A program made the position numbers and the translations under genes. Of a DNA stretch of 64,000 bases, positions 47,901-59,324 are shown one piece after another. Source of the DNA: Trogon surrucura (Eukaryota > Chordata > Aves > Trogoniformes > Trogonidae); the NCBI GenBank assembly GCA_020746105.1, contig CM036617.1:34997898-35061897 (forward strand). Direction: 5' to 3'. Below the pieces are notes generated by a model that was not told the origin of the DNA, made no database searches, and saw only the letters and a program-made list of their open reading frames with translations. Each line of letters begins with the position of its first letter. Position 1 is the stretch's first letter.

Positions 47901-49803
47901 GCAAAAAGTTGCATGGCGAATGAAGTTCAGTTTGGGGTTTTGGCTTTGTTTTCAAGAGGGGCAGTCCTGCTATTGTTCAAAAACTGCTGTGAAACTTCTG
48001 GGCAGATGTGTGCATTATGTATGAATTATTCATAGTTCTTAGTTTTTCAGCTGATTTGGAAGAAAATGGTGAAATACCACTTTAGCATTGCTTGCTGACA
48101 ATGAATTTGGCAGCTGGTGTGTCCATGCCATGCAGCGCTAGATGCTACTTCTGTTGTCCTAGTGACTGCTCATGTTGTCTCCTTTCTGAAACGGCTATAA
48201 TGATTTACCTGGCTTAGAATTCTTTATTTTTATTTTTTGTTACAGCTTTTGAATAGCTCTTAGCATACTTGTGGATGTTCATTAGAGCAGAATTGTAATG
48301 CTGGAGATCCTGCAGCTTGAGAAAGCAAATTCAGGAGCTGTCTTGTTCTCAGTAGTAATAAGAGTGACCATTATCTTTTTGAATTGTCAAGAGAAATAAA
48401 TAGATTTATGACATATGCAAAAGTATTGTGCTTCTTTTTTTGTCCAAAAGCACTGGCATAAAAGCCAGTATATTTTTCTCTATCCTGGCAATTCAATATC
48501 CAATATTCAATTAAAGCAAAAGAATTACCTGCCACTAGTTTCAATGGGAATGAGTAATGAAGATTATAAGAAGCATTTTTAATTGATGCAATTTTAATGT
48601 AACTGTAAGACAGACTTAAAGCCAAGAACTTTATATGTAGGCAGAAAAATATATTTTCTTTTCATCTTTGTTCTGAGAGGAATACAGTCTCAAATGAAAA
48701 TCTTAGCAAGCACTTCTGTGTGAGTCTTGGGTGAAGGAAGATGCTGAGGCCTGAGCTCGTATCCTTAGCCATGTCCCTAAGGATGAATCCTTTCCAGGAC
48801 TTTGTCTTTTGTTTGCCTTATAGATGTGACAGGAGTTAAGACCAAATGACACACAAAATTAGAGGCCTTATTCTACGCAAGGTTTTCAGACCCCAAGTCC
48901 TACAGCAAAATTGGTTGTGAGTCTTCAGATCTTCTACAGTGGCACGCTGGGGTCAACTGTGGAGCTTTCTGCTTCTCAGCTGTCAACGATAGTGACCCTG
49001 TTAGAGCGTGGGAGCTCTTACCTAGGCCAGAGGAACCCAGGCTCACTCCAGATTTTATATGCACCCCCTTGTCTCATCCCACTGTGAATGTGGGCAGCAC
49101 AAGCATTTAGTCCCAAACTATAAGAAATGCATGTGTATTCCCTCATCTACAAGTAGTTTGTGAGTGCAAGGTGCCAGCTCTACATCCCTAAATTACACCA
49201 TTCTCGGTGGAACACTTATCAAATTCGTGTTCCTGCATTTTACACGTACTTGTTGAGCTTCATACGTTAACAGCTTTTAAGAAAGGACTCTGCCTGAAGA
49301 GTAGTTGTGAAATGTAAAGCCATATATCTGAGGACCCACCGGAAGCATCTGCAACATTGGCTGATTTCCACAGTCATGCGGTGTCCCTTCCTACCCCATA
49401 ATTGATGATCCTGGTAGCAGAGTCAGTATTTTCCTACTCTTAGGAGTTTTTCAGCCTCCAAATCCAATATTGTGCTCCTCAGCTACATCTGTACTAATAA
49501 ATCCAACAGTGTCAATCGCTGTCGCTTTTGAGGCCAGTAGGACTGAGATTGTCTGCTTCTGCTGCTAGAAAATTTCTTTGCCTCCCAAAATGGGAAGTCT
49601 GTATCCAAAATGCCTGTTGGGAGTTATTTGTGGTTGATTCCCAGAGAGCAGCCAGGAGTTATTTGGAGCAGGTCAAAACTATTCCACAATGTAGATGTGA
49701 TTCAGCTCCCGTGCTAAGAGTATTGGCTGGTGCTATTAAACATACCAGTACAGGAATAGGCTATTTTAATTAGTAGAGGAAAAAAGCTTGTTCCCAACAG
49801 TGT
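44953..49803 (+). other. EPSTI1 intron 6, middle part
   Basis: About 4.8 kb without a recognised transposon. It has an A-run at 46501-46514. A moderately compositionally distinct stretch at about 45650-45790 could be an ancient repeat, but I cannot name it. Confidence 0.4.
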
Positions 49804-50991
49804 TGTCGTGGGTTGACCCTGGCCGGCCGCCAGGTACCCACACAGCCGCTCTCTCACTCCCCCCTTCACTGCTGAACAGGGGGAGAAAATATCTCCAAGG
49901 GCTCAGGGTTTGAGATAAGGACAGGGAGATCACCCTCATTTACCGTCCCGGGCAAAACAGACTCAGTTTTGGGGAAATTAGGTACATTTATTAAAAGAAC
50001 TAATCAGAGAGGAGTAGTGAGAAGTAAGAAAGAGCAAACAAATCTTAAACAGAACACCTTCCCCCCATCCCTCCCTTCTTCCTGGGCTTAACATCAATCC
50101 CGGTTTCTCCACCTCCTCCCCCCGAGCGGCGCATGGGGACAGGGAATGGGGGCTGAGGTCAGTTCATCCGACGTTGGTTCCACCGCTTCTTCACTCCGGG
50201 GGAGGACTCTTCACTCTTCCCCAGGGCCACTGTGGGGTCCCTCTCACGGGAGACAAGCTTCACACTCTCTTCTCCGCGTGAGTCATCCCACGAAGGGCAA
50301 TTCATCACAAACTGCCCAACGTGAGACACCTCACGAGGGGCAGCCCACCCCTCGTGAGTCTGAGCCGCAGTCCTTCGGGGGAAACTGCTCCAGCATGGGC
50401 CACCCGCAGCGTCCCAAAAGTCCCACCGGCCAACCTGCTCCAGCATGGGCATTCCTCTCTTCCACGGGCTACAGGTTCCGGCAGCGACTTGCTCTGATGC
50501 GGGCTTCCCACGGGCTACAGTCCTCTTCAAGCATCCACCCACACGGCGTGGAGTCCTCGGTGGACATCTACGCGGTGATCCTCACGGTGGACTTCTGCAC
50601 CTCGCCCATGGGCTGCAGGGGGACAACCCGCTTCACCATGGTCTTCACCACGGACCCGGAGGACTCCTTCTGCTCCGGCGCCTGGAGCTCATCCTCCCCC
50701 CCCCCCTCTCCTTCTTCACTGACCTTGGTGTCTGTACAAATTCTCACTCCTCCATCTCTGTGCCAGCTGTTATGGCGCAGTTCTTTTCCCCATTCTTAAA
50801 TATGTTTTTCACAGAGGCGTTCCTCTGCTATCACCTTACTGATAGGCTCAGCCTTGGCCAGCGGCGGGTCCCTCTTTGTAGCCGGCTGGCATTGGCTCTA
50901 TCAATCTTGGGGAGCTTCTAGCAGCTTCTTACAGAAGCCACCCTGCAGCTCCCCCACCGCCGCTGAAATCTGGCCAGGCCAAACCAAAACA
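49804..50991 (-). mobile_element. Solo ERV LTR (about 1.19 kb), ERVL-like
   Basis: The left end is TGTCGTGGGTTGACC and the right end CAAAACA, so the termini are TG...CA. It is flanked by identical 5-bp duplications AGTGT (49799-49803 and 50992-50996). A 5-bp duplication is typical of ERVL-class elements. Signals point to minus-strand transcription: a CCAAT box near 50895, TATTTAA near 50800 and AATAAA near 49988. No gag, pol or env sequence adjoins it, so it is a solo LTR left by recombination. The 217-codon frame at 50146-50799 lies inside the LTR on the opposite strand and is not a gene. The family is common in bird genomes; I cannot give its exact database name. Confidence 0.93.
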
Positions 50992-50996
50992 AGTGT

Positions 50997-52178
50997 AAAG
51001 AGACACAGGGCTACCGAGAAAGACAAAATATTCTCGTAAGATTTCTCTAGCTTAACCAGTGCTTCTGAACATCTCTCTTCAGCCTGATGCTTAGGGGTAG
51101 TCAGAGCTCAGGTTAGCAGCCTCTTAGGAGTGTGACATCTTCTTGGTTTGTCTAAACCATATATCTCCTTTTGCCTATCTGTTTTTGAACCGTGCCAGGA
51201 TGCTTCTGTATTCAAAATTATTTCTTCAGCTCATGGTCTCCTTTCCTTAATATTAATTAGTTTAGAGAAATAAATTTTTTTAACATCTTTGATTTGCCCT
51301 TCAAGTTTTAGCAAGCAATGAGTTGTTGCTCCAATTGTCTGAATGTGGAGCACCTATGGACACTTTGATATGTTGATTTTCTTTGGGAGATAATGCTTTC
51401 CTCTCTGGAGCATTAATTGAATTGTCGTCTCTCAGACTTCTCCCTTTCCCATGGCTTATGCTGTGATCTGTGTTGTGATGAGTATAGATTTAATATTACA
51501 AAAAATACCATTCAGACAATATTTTGACAGTCTGGCAACTGTAGATGCCTTGATAGGTTTCCCTAGAGATGATACATAATGAACTAACATATATGACTGA
51601 CTTGACTGAGTTTGTCTTTAGTGAGGTTCGGAAACATGAGTCCCTTTCTTGTGATAGGAAAACTGTATTAATGTAATACATAATTGAGTGTAGTAGGGTG
51701 TTTTCTGTATTCCGAGGCAGTGCAGTCTTACTGAGAAACTTTATTTGCTTCCACTCATAACCATCTTTTCTAATAACGAAACTAATTTAACTTTTCATCC
51801 ATCAGTGTGTTGATCCAGGAAATGCAGTGTCTTTCTTACTCCTCCACGCCATTTTTATGCAAATAATGAGAACTTCCACATACCCTGTGTCATTCTTTTG
51901 CTGTCCATAAGGAATTAGGACATTCAGGTATACCCCCAAGTTGCAAGATATTTTTTTACAGAGCTTTGATCTTCTCAAGTTCTAGACTTTCTGGTGTAGA
52001 AAAAAAAATGTTATTTTAGAAATTTTAGCATAGGTAGAGAAACACAAAATCTGCAATTTAAAACTTAATTTCTTGAAATTATTCTGTGCAATCTCATCAC
52101 TCAACCACTCATCTTTCAGGAAAAAAAAATGTGTGTGCTTAACACTGGGTAAGATTATTATTAATTTATTTAACCTTC
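50997..52178 (+). other. EPSTI1 intron 6 between two LTRs
   Basis: Unique AT-rich sequence. No retroviral internal reading frames are present, which argues against a single provirus joining the neighbouring LTRs. Confidence 0.5.
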
Positions 52179-52850
52179 TGTCAAGGGTTAGGGCTGGGCC
52201 AGCTGCTAATGAATGACAGATACTCTCTATTAACCCCTCTACCTTCACAAAAGGGAAGGGAAAAGGGAGTAAGGCAGAGCAACTGTACAGAGTGGAAAAG
52301 CAATCTAAAGCACCTTCAATAAAATTATAGTAATACAGACACGAAAATAATGAAGAAATATACAAAACCAACATCACACCCACCCCACTATAGCAATCAC
52401 CACTGGTGCTGCAGGGCAAGCACGGGGGAAGTCCCAGTCTACACTCAGCAACAGGCTGGAACCGGATTCTGGAGCTGAATTTGGGAACTGGATTCAGAAA
52501 TTCATGGATTGGGATCGAGGGCAGGAGAATGGACCGAGTCCACATCACATGCCAATTACTGAAGAAGAAAGCTCAACCCTTGTGATCCCTCGGCCTTATA
52601 CTGGATATGACATATGTGGAATGGAATACTTTGTTGGTCAGTTTTAGGTCATCTGTCCTGTCCATTCCTCTTCAGAGGGGTGACTTTTTTACTTTCTTGC
52701 AACGCTTTTACTTCCTGGCACCCCAGCGTGTTACACAAGATTTAGCAGTGACCTTGGTTACTATAGAAGCAAGTATAAGCAAGAGCCTTTCTCCATACCT
52801 ATCCTGAGTAGTGACTGTAAACATCAAGCATTATCACTTCTAGTAGCAGA
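52179..52850 (-). mobile_element. Degraded LTR of a second avian ERV family
   Basis: Starts TGTCAAGGGTTAGGGCTGGGC, continues with CAGCTGCTAATGAATGACAGA, and later has TTTGTTGGTCAGTTTTAGGTC and CATCTGTCCTGTCCATTCCTC. These blocks are typical of another bird ERV LTR family I remember. A minus-strand TATA box (CAGTATAAGGCC, near 52595) suggests minus orientation. The right end is unclear and no target duplication is evident. It is therefore either truncated or older than the two long LTRs on either side. Confidence 0.65.
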
Positions 52851-54307
52851 CAGTGTCTGACAAAATGTGCCATTAATTTCAGAAAGCACAGTCTCTTCGA
52901 AGAGACTGAGCTGAAAAGTAAAATCACTGAATAGAATTGGTTCTGTTCTAGCTCAAACCAAGATCCCATGATATGTTCCCACGTATGCAGCTGTTTGGTA
53001 GATCAGGGAATCTTAGTTTCGCTTGGTTCTCGCTGTGTCGTGCACTGGCTGAGGTCCATGTTAACTGCCCAGGTAATGGAGGAAAGGGAGTGGACTGGGA
53101 ATGCTGAGACTCTAGAAGCATGGCTTACTACAGCTTGAGCAAGTATTCTCTACCTGAAGTGGTAACGTATTGTGCAGAGTAGCAGAGACGAACTTGTGAG
53201 TTCTTGCTCTTCTTTCTCCACTTCTCCTCAGTATATCTGCTGGCCAGTCGGACATTTTCCAAAATTGCATCTACTCACCATTTCAGATCATGGAGTGAAA
53301 GGTAAAAACACACTAGGTAGTCTGTTTCAGCAGTTAGTAATCATCACTCTTTGGCAGCCAGGGCTTTTTCTCCAAGGTTAAATAGCTGTCTTTGATAGTA
53401 GCATCTTCTCCCCCACAGAGCTAGCTGGCTACCCCGTTAGCAGAGCAAATCTTTGTGCTGAATGCTTCTTGAGGCACTCTTTCTGCTCTCACTTCAGTAC
53501 CTTCATGTTTTCCAAAGCTGTATACAGAAATAAAATTGCCCCTTTCCTCTAACTCTGTTCCTCTCAGTGCGCAAAATCTTGAACAGATATGCCTGGGACT
53601 GCAGTTTAGGAAACATTCCTGATCACAGCACTGAAACTCCTTAACTTTTTTTGTTGTTGTTGCTTGTGACTTTGTTTAACTGTCGTTGGTTGAGCGAACT
53701 GACGCTAATTTGAAGATCTGTTTTATAAGGGATGTGATTAAAAAATAAAATGCTTCCATCAGAATAAGAAATTACAATCCTGTGCAATTCTGCTTCAGCT
53801 TTAGCTTTTTTTCAATGCTACAAAATGCTTCAAATCTTTCTGCTTGATTAAGTAATCTGTTGTAAGGCTGCATTGTGTTAACCATTAAGGAAAATTCTTT
53901 AAAATAATATTTTAAAATACTTGTCTGAGATTTATAGTTCTGGTAGAAGGATTTGCAACAATTTGGTGAAGCAGGTGCATCGTGATGAAGTCCGATGGTA
54001 TGTGACTCTGTGTTTTAGGAGTTTTACAGTGAGGAAAGAAAGCAGAGCTGCTGTAGACACCGAATATGCAAATGACAGTAACTGTTTGGTTAAAAACTCC
54101 TCCCAGCAAATCTTATCCACAACGTAGGTTCTATATCCTTTGTCCCATTTCCTTCTGTCTGTCTCCAAAACCTTTTTTTCCACCCGTAATGTTTTTCAGC
54201 AGTCACATGAAAAAAATGTCTAGGCTAGATTCCAAGGGTGGATTAAAAAGCTGTATTTATTTTTATGGAAGCACTAACAATTCTATTTGGATTGTATTTC
54301 TTCCTAG
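52851..54307 (+). other. EPSTI1 intron 6, last part
   Basis: No recognised repeat or exon before exon 7. Confidence 0.45.
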
Positions 54308-54401
54308 CAAAACCAATGAATTATTGAACAGATTGGACTTTGTTTTGCCAAAGAGCGACGCCTGTCACATTGCTAATCGTGGCCCAGAATCTACAACGTG
54401 G
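54308..54401 (+). CDS. EPSTI1: EPSTI1 exon 7
   Basis: The acceptor TTCTTCCTAG precedes the exon, and the donor GTAAGC follows 54401. The exon supplies one base to a split His codon, then encodes KTNELLNRLDFVLPKSDACH and IANRGPESTTW (residues about 189-220). This linker, with FLxKLN-like, SAC and GPxSSTW features, interrupts the two helical halves in vertebrate EPSTI1. The junction with exon 6 reads RC-H-KTNELL, three residues shorter than the human protein as I remember it. It ends in phase 0 after a 13.5-kb repeat-filled intron. Confidence 0.92.
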
Positions 54402-55319
54402 GTAAGCAAAACTATGGCATGTGCTGTATTTTCTGTCATCTTTCCAGGTGCTGTCAATAGTGTAGTATTAGAATATTCTAATTGAGCTTAATTGCCTAGA
54501 CATAACTCAGTGACTACCAAGGAGAGTTTCTGGGGGAATGAGATTGCCGACATTGTCTCTTACACACTGAGAGAGTATCCTGTGCAGTATGGGACAGCCT
54601 TTATGAGTCACAGATCTTTCTCTGATAAATGAGAGCCTGGTTTATACTCTAAGGTCAGACTGGCATCTTAAATATGCTCTGTATCCCTCCACTGGTGGCA
54701 AGATTTTATGAAATCTCAATTGGTTCATGTCAGTGGATGCTTTACTACATTGAAAATCTAGTCAGAAGATAAGCTTATTTCTCACTGCATCCTAAAAGTG
54801 ATTCCACAGACTGCTTGGGGACTTTGTCCCAGTTTGAATGAGCCTGGTAAGTATCAATGTAATTAGGAAATAGATAAAGTATTGCCTAAGTTTCATTATT
54901 CTAATTGCTTCTGAAAGGCTTTTTCACATACGATTAGTCTCTCCGTGTCTAAACCAAGCTTTCTTGCTGACGTAAAAACTTGCAGTGAGGAATATTAAAC
55001 CCTGAGAAGTATTTCTCCTTCGGGAATGTTTGTAATTGGGGGAAGACAGAGAGTAGGCAGCCACGTGGACAGAAATTATCGTTAAACAATAGTCCTTAGT
55101 CAGCAGAATCTTGGCAGTATTCAATCTGGACAACCCTCTGTTTTATACGACCTTGAACACCAACAGCTGAGTAAGATTTACCTCCATATTTCCTTGGAAG
55201 CCTTGGAAATGTGCAAGATCTTCCCACCACAGAAAATGCTGCAAACAGAATAAATGACAGCTCTTTCTTGCCTTTAGTATTCTTTCCTGGTTTTCATTGC
55301 GTGAAAAGGAAAGGCGGAA

Positions 55320-56460
55320 TGTAGTGGTTTGACCCCGGCTGCTGGCCAAGTGTCCACCAACAGCCACTCTATCACTCCTTATCTAGATGGGCGGAGAAAA
55401 TACAATGATGGGTCCATGGTTTGAAATAAGGACAGGGTGATGGCCTGTAGCCACTGTCCCACTCAAAACAGATTGGATTTTGGGAAAATCAGTTAAATTT
55501 ATTTAACAATCAAAATCAGAGATGAGTAATGAGAAATAAAAACAAATCTTAAAAATAACACCTTCCTCCCATCCCTCCCTTCTTCATGGGCTTAACATCT
55601 CTCCCAGTTTATCCATCTCCTCCCTCGAGTAGTGTATGGTGACAGGGAATGGGGGTTGCAGTCAGTTCATCTGATGTTGATTCTACCGCTGCTTCTTCCT
55701 CTGGGGCAGAACTCCTCACTCTTCCTCTGGGCCGTTGTGGGGTCCCTCTCACTGGAGACCGTCTTCACACACTTTCTCCAACATGAGTCCTCTCACGAGG
55801 GACAGTTCTTAACAAACTTCCCCAATGTGAGTCTCTCACCATGGGGTGCAGTCCTTCAGGAGTAAACTGCTCCAGCACAAGTTCCTTGTGGCATCACAAA
55901 AGTCCTGCCAGCCAACCTGCTCCAGTGTGGGCTCCTCTCTCTCCACAGGCTACAGGTTCTGGCAGCAACTTGCTCCAGCGCAGGCTTCCCACAGGGTCGC
56001 AGCCCCCTTCAAGCATCCACCCACTCTGGCTTGGGGTCCTCCATAGGCCACAGGTGGACATCTACACGCGATCACCTCCATGGGCTGCAGGGGGACAGTC
56101 TGCTTCACCATGGTCTTCACCACAACCCAGGGGAATCTCTGCTATGTCTCTTGGAGCACATCCTCCTCCCTCTCTTCACTGACCTTGGTGTCTTCACATA
56201 TTCTCACTCCACTCTCTCTCTGCCAGTTGTTGCGTAGTGGAGTTCTTTTTTTCCCCATTTTTTAAATATGTTTTCACGGAGGTGTTCCTATTCTATCATT
56301 ACTGATAGGCTCAGGCTTGGTCAGCAGCGGGCCCATTTTTGGAGCCGGCTGGCATTGGCTCTATCAGACCTACGGGAAGCTTCTTGCAGCTTCTTGCAGA
56401 AACCACCCCCACAACCCCCCCCCACCCCACCCCGAAATCTGGCCAGTCAAACTCAACACA
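55320..56460 (-). mobile_element. Solo ERV LTR (about 1.14 kb), same family as 49804-50991
   Basis: The left end is TGTAGTGGTTTGACC and the right end CTCAACACA. The flanks CGGAA (55315-55319) and TGGAA (56461-56465) match in four of five bases, the difference being a CpG-type C to T change. It aligns along its whole length with the LTR at 49804. The shared blocks are AAATAAGGACAGGG, CATCCCTCCCTTCTTC, GGGGTCCCTCTCAC, CACTGACCTTGGTGTC and GGCATTGGCTCTATCA. AATAAA and a TATTTAAA-like box lie on the minus strand. It differs by several indels, so it is an independent insertion. Located in intron 7. Confidence 0.92.
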
Positions 56461-56721
56461 TGGAAATAGGTTCCTTTGCCCTTTAGTTCCTCAGGTCATG
56501 TTGTGTCTCTGAAAATCCTAAAGAAATCTTGGTGTATGTGGGCAGATATATAGCTTGAAGGAGACAACTTCTGTCCGACATTGCTGCTCAGGAGGTCAAA
56601 TACAGGAGAGTGGCTTTCAGTCTTTTGTAGTCCTGGGTGGACGGGCAAGATGTAGGACTATGGGAAGCGAGAAAAGATATCTTGAAACCACTTCTACCTC
56701 CCTCTTGAAGGACCTGACACT

Positions 56722-56898
56722 CGCCGGTTTAGCTCAGTGGGTTGAGCGTGGTGCTTGAAACACCAAAGGTCGCGGGTTCGACTCCCGTTCGGTTCTCACG
56801 TGTTGCCTGACCTAGTCGAGAGGTGGCGTCCCTGCCCACAACAGGGAGGTTGGATTAAAATGATCTCTGAGGTCCCTTCCAGCCCAGGCCATTCTGTG
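56722..56898 (+). mobile_element. tRNA-Ile-derived SINE with CR1 tail
   Basis: The 5' part is a tRNA relic. It has an A box TAGCTCAGTGGG (56730-56741), GAGCGTGGTGCTTGAAACACC, and a B box GGTTCGACTCC (56775-56785). The closest tRNA I know is tRNA-Ile(AAT), which shares the GCGTGGTGCT and AAGGTCGCGGGTTCGA blocks. The 3' part (from about 56825) is CR1 3' end: AACAGGGAGGTTGGATTAAAA, then TGATCTCTGAGGTCCCTTCCA and ATTCTGTGTGACTCC. A tRNA head with a CR1 tail is the design of passerine SINEs (TguSINE1 and relatives), which use the CR1 machinery. It is not a working tRNA gene because the acceptor stem does not pair. Confidence 0.88.
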
Positions 56899-58487
56899 TG
56901 ACTCCAAAGAGTGGGGAGCTTATTCATGGGCAAGGAAGACCCAGCTCTGCAGCCTTCCCTATGGTGTGAACACTGAACTGTGAAGACAAGTGAGCTCATG
57001 TCCTTCAGCATTTTGGTGTGGTGTCTTCTTATCTATATAGAAGCGGGCTGATGCCTGAAGGAGCAATGAATTCCTTCTGGTGTACAGGTTCTACTTTTAG
57101 CCTTTGCTTTCTACTTCACCTACCTTGTGTGCCTTTCTTATTCAAGTTTTTTAGAGGTTTCTTCATAAGTTATCCCACATTATGTATCTTAGTTCATCTT
57201 TGGCTTCACGAGTATCCAAGCAGATAAAATAGATAGTTTATCTGTAGTGCTGTTTAATGCTAGCTGATACTACTGTACATGTCTTTTGCACAGCACAATT
57301 TCTATAGCTTTGTAAATCAATTGCTTATAATGCAGCAATGCAGTTAGCGAAATGTCTTCCAAACCAGCTTGGGTGAGGTACAGCTACACGCATACATACA
57401 GCCTCTGTGTTCCATGTGAGGAGTCTGAAGCACCTAACCAATGAGTTATCATCTAAATAAACTTGCTGTAGTACCAAAATACTAAACCAGTGGGAAAACC
57501 TGAACTCTAATTTTGATGTTATCTTGGACCTGTCCTTTGTCTGGACTAATTAAAAGACTAAGGGACAATGTATTTGAAATAGGGAATTGTGATAAACTTA
57601 AGAAGTGTCTGACATGCATGACAAAAGGAGGGCATACATATATATGTGATTTTTAAAATTCAAAATTCATGTTCTGAAAAAAGTTTGGGGCAATGTGATG
57701 TTGATTGAGTTTTTTCCCCTCACATAATTTTTTTGATACTGATATTAATTTACGACACATAGCTCCGTGTCAAATATTACTTGATGTGCATGAACAAATT
57801 TAACTTATTTGGTGTGACTCTGTCACTGGTGACTTTTTTAGCCTGCTTATTTAATCAAGCTCATAATTAATTTTAATTCTGTCTTTCAAAGTGTTACCAA
57901 TCCTGCTTAGATTTTTATTGTCTTCCAACTTGATTAACATACACTCCACACAATTCTCCAAACCATTATGGAGAGTAATGAATAATATTGGACCCAGAAT
58001 GAGTCTCCCTGGACACATATAACAACTCCTTCCAGCTCAAAATTGAGCTATTAATAATTGCTTTCTCTATTCAGTCTTTTTAGCAAATTATGTGCCTGTT
58101 GTTTTAATGGTGTCATTCTGCATACATGTACCAAGTTTCAAGAACGTTGTGTAGATCTGCAACAAATTCCTCACTAAAGTCAAGCCTGCACATTTCTTGT
58201 ATTAACTTGCACTGACTCATTATTTAATGTACTACATTATGTCCCTGCTCAAAGACTTTACAGTATAAGTTTCTATGCATAGGATCCCGGGGATCCTCTA
58301 AGACCCTAATGGTAGGCACCAACAGCTACAACTTCTGAAAGATCAGGGCTAGTTATTGTGACGAAAACCTGGTACACATCTGAATACATTGTTCATGACG
58401 TATAGTTCAGATTTTCAGTTCTCTTGCCTGTCCCACAAATAATACAATGAGTTTCATCTGTCAGTTTCTGTTGCCCTACCTCCACAA
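56899..58487 (+). other. EPSTI1 intron 7, middle
   Basis: AT-rich intronic sequence with no recognised features. Confidence 0.45.
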
Positions 58488-58800
58488 ATTGTAGAATGGT
58501 TTGGGTTGAAAGAGACCTTAAATTTCATCTAGTTCCAACCTCCCTGCCATGGGCAGGGACATCTCCCACTAGATCAGGTTTCTCAAAGCCCCATCCAACC
58601 AACTTGGCCTTAAACATTTCCAGGGAGGGGTGTTCTACCACCTCTCTGGACCACCTGTTCCAGTGCCTCATCACCCTCACAGTGGTGAACTCCTTCCTTA
58701 TATCTAATCTAAATCTATCTTCTTGTAATTTAAAGCCATTACCCCTTGTCCTATCACTACATGCCTTTGTCAAAAGTCCCATTCCGAATTTCCTTTAGGG
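58488..58800 (-). mobile_element. CR1 LINE fragment, minus orientation
   Basis: Begins TTGTAGAATGGTTTGGGTTGA with the AAAGAGACCTTAAATTTCATC and TCTAGTTCCAACCTCCCTGCC blocks. The minus strand encodes [20 protein letters not shown] and FRLDIRKEFTTVRVMRHWNR. It is truncated near 58800. Confidence 0.92.
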
Positions 58801-59240
58801 CCTTTCAGACACTGCCTTTCCAGAATTAATCCTGGATTTGCCTCTGTTACCAGGCCTCCATTCTGCTTTGTTATCTTAGTAATATTTTCAGTACTTTTCT
58901 TTCTTCCTAGAATAACCTATCTGACTATTATGTGTCCTGATTGTGTTTTCTGACTGCACAGGATATCTTTACCCTTGCCACTGGAACACGGAATAGGATG
59001 TGCTGTGGCTGCCTGGTTGTCATGTGCAGGTGGACATTCAGCCAAACCAAATGACTGGGAGTCTTTAGACCACTTCTTGTTTAGATTCTAGTCTTGAGAC
59101 TAATCTGTTTTTAAAATAACTGAAATAACTCAACCATTTCTTTTTTGCTAATTATCTGTATAACAATTTGGGAATAAGTTTTGGGATTTTGGCACCCCCC
59201 TCCCCATACTGATATGTTTATATTCTCTGCTGAACAATAG

Positions 59241-59324
59241 ACAAGAAGCCATACTTATAAACAAGCTCTTCGAGAGGATGAAACCAGAAGATTAGAGGAA
59301 ATGAAGCAAGACCAACGGAGAAAG
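59241..59324 (+). CDS. EPSTI1: EPSTI1 exon 8
   Basis: The acceptor GAACAATAG precedes the exon, and the donor GTAATT follows 59324. The 84-bp exon, phase 0 at both ends, encodes TRSHTYKQALREDETRRLEE then MKQDQRRK (residues about 221-248). It resembles the ARSWAYRDSLKAEE...KMKDEQ region of human EPSTI1. About 11 residues found before it in human are absent at the exon start; I saw no separate exon for them in intron 7. It is a paralogous copy of exon 5 by length, phase and sequence pattern. Confidence 0.92.

Noticed and set aside
50146-50799. The longest plus-strand frame in the window (217 codons)
   Set aside because: It lies entirely within the solo LTR, opposite to the inferred LTR transcription, and is interrupted in the related LTR at 55320. 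It is a repeat artefact.
49804-56460. A single provirus bounded by the two related LTRs
   Set aside because: The first LTR has its own matching duplication on both sides and the second has nearly matching flanks. The 4.3 kb between them shows no gag, pol or env and even contains exon 7.
56723-56795. A possible functional tRNA gene
   Set aside because: A and B boxes and the T arm are good, but the acceptor stem does not pair and the loop triplet does not match the tRNA-Ile body. A CR1 tail follows, so it is a SINE.
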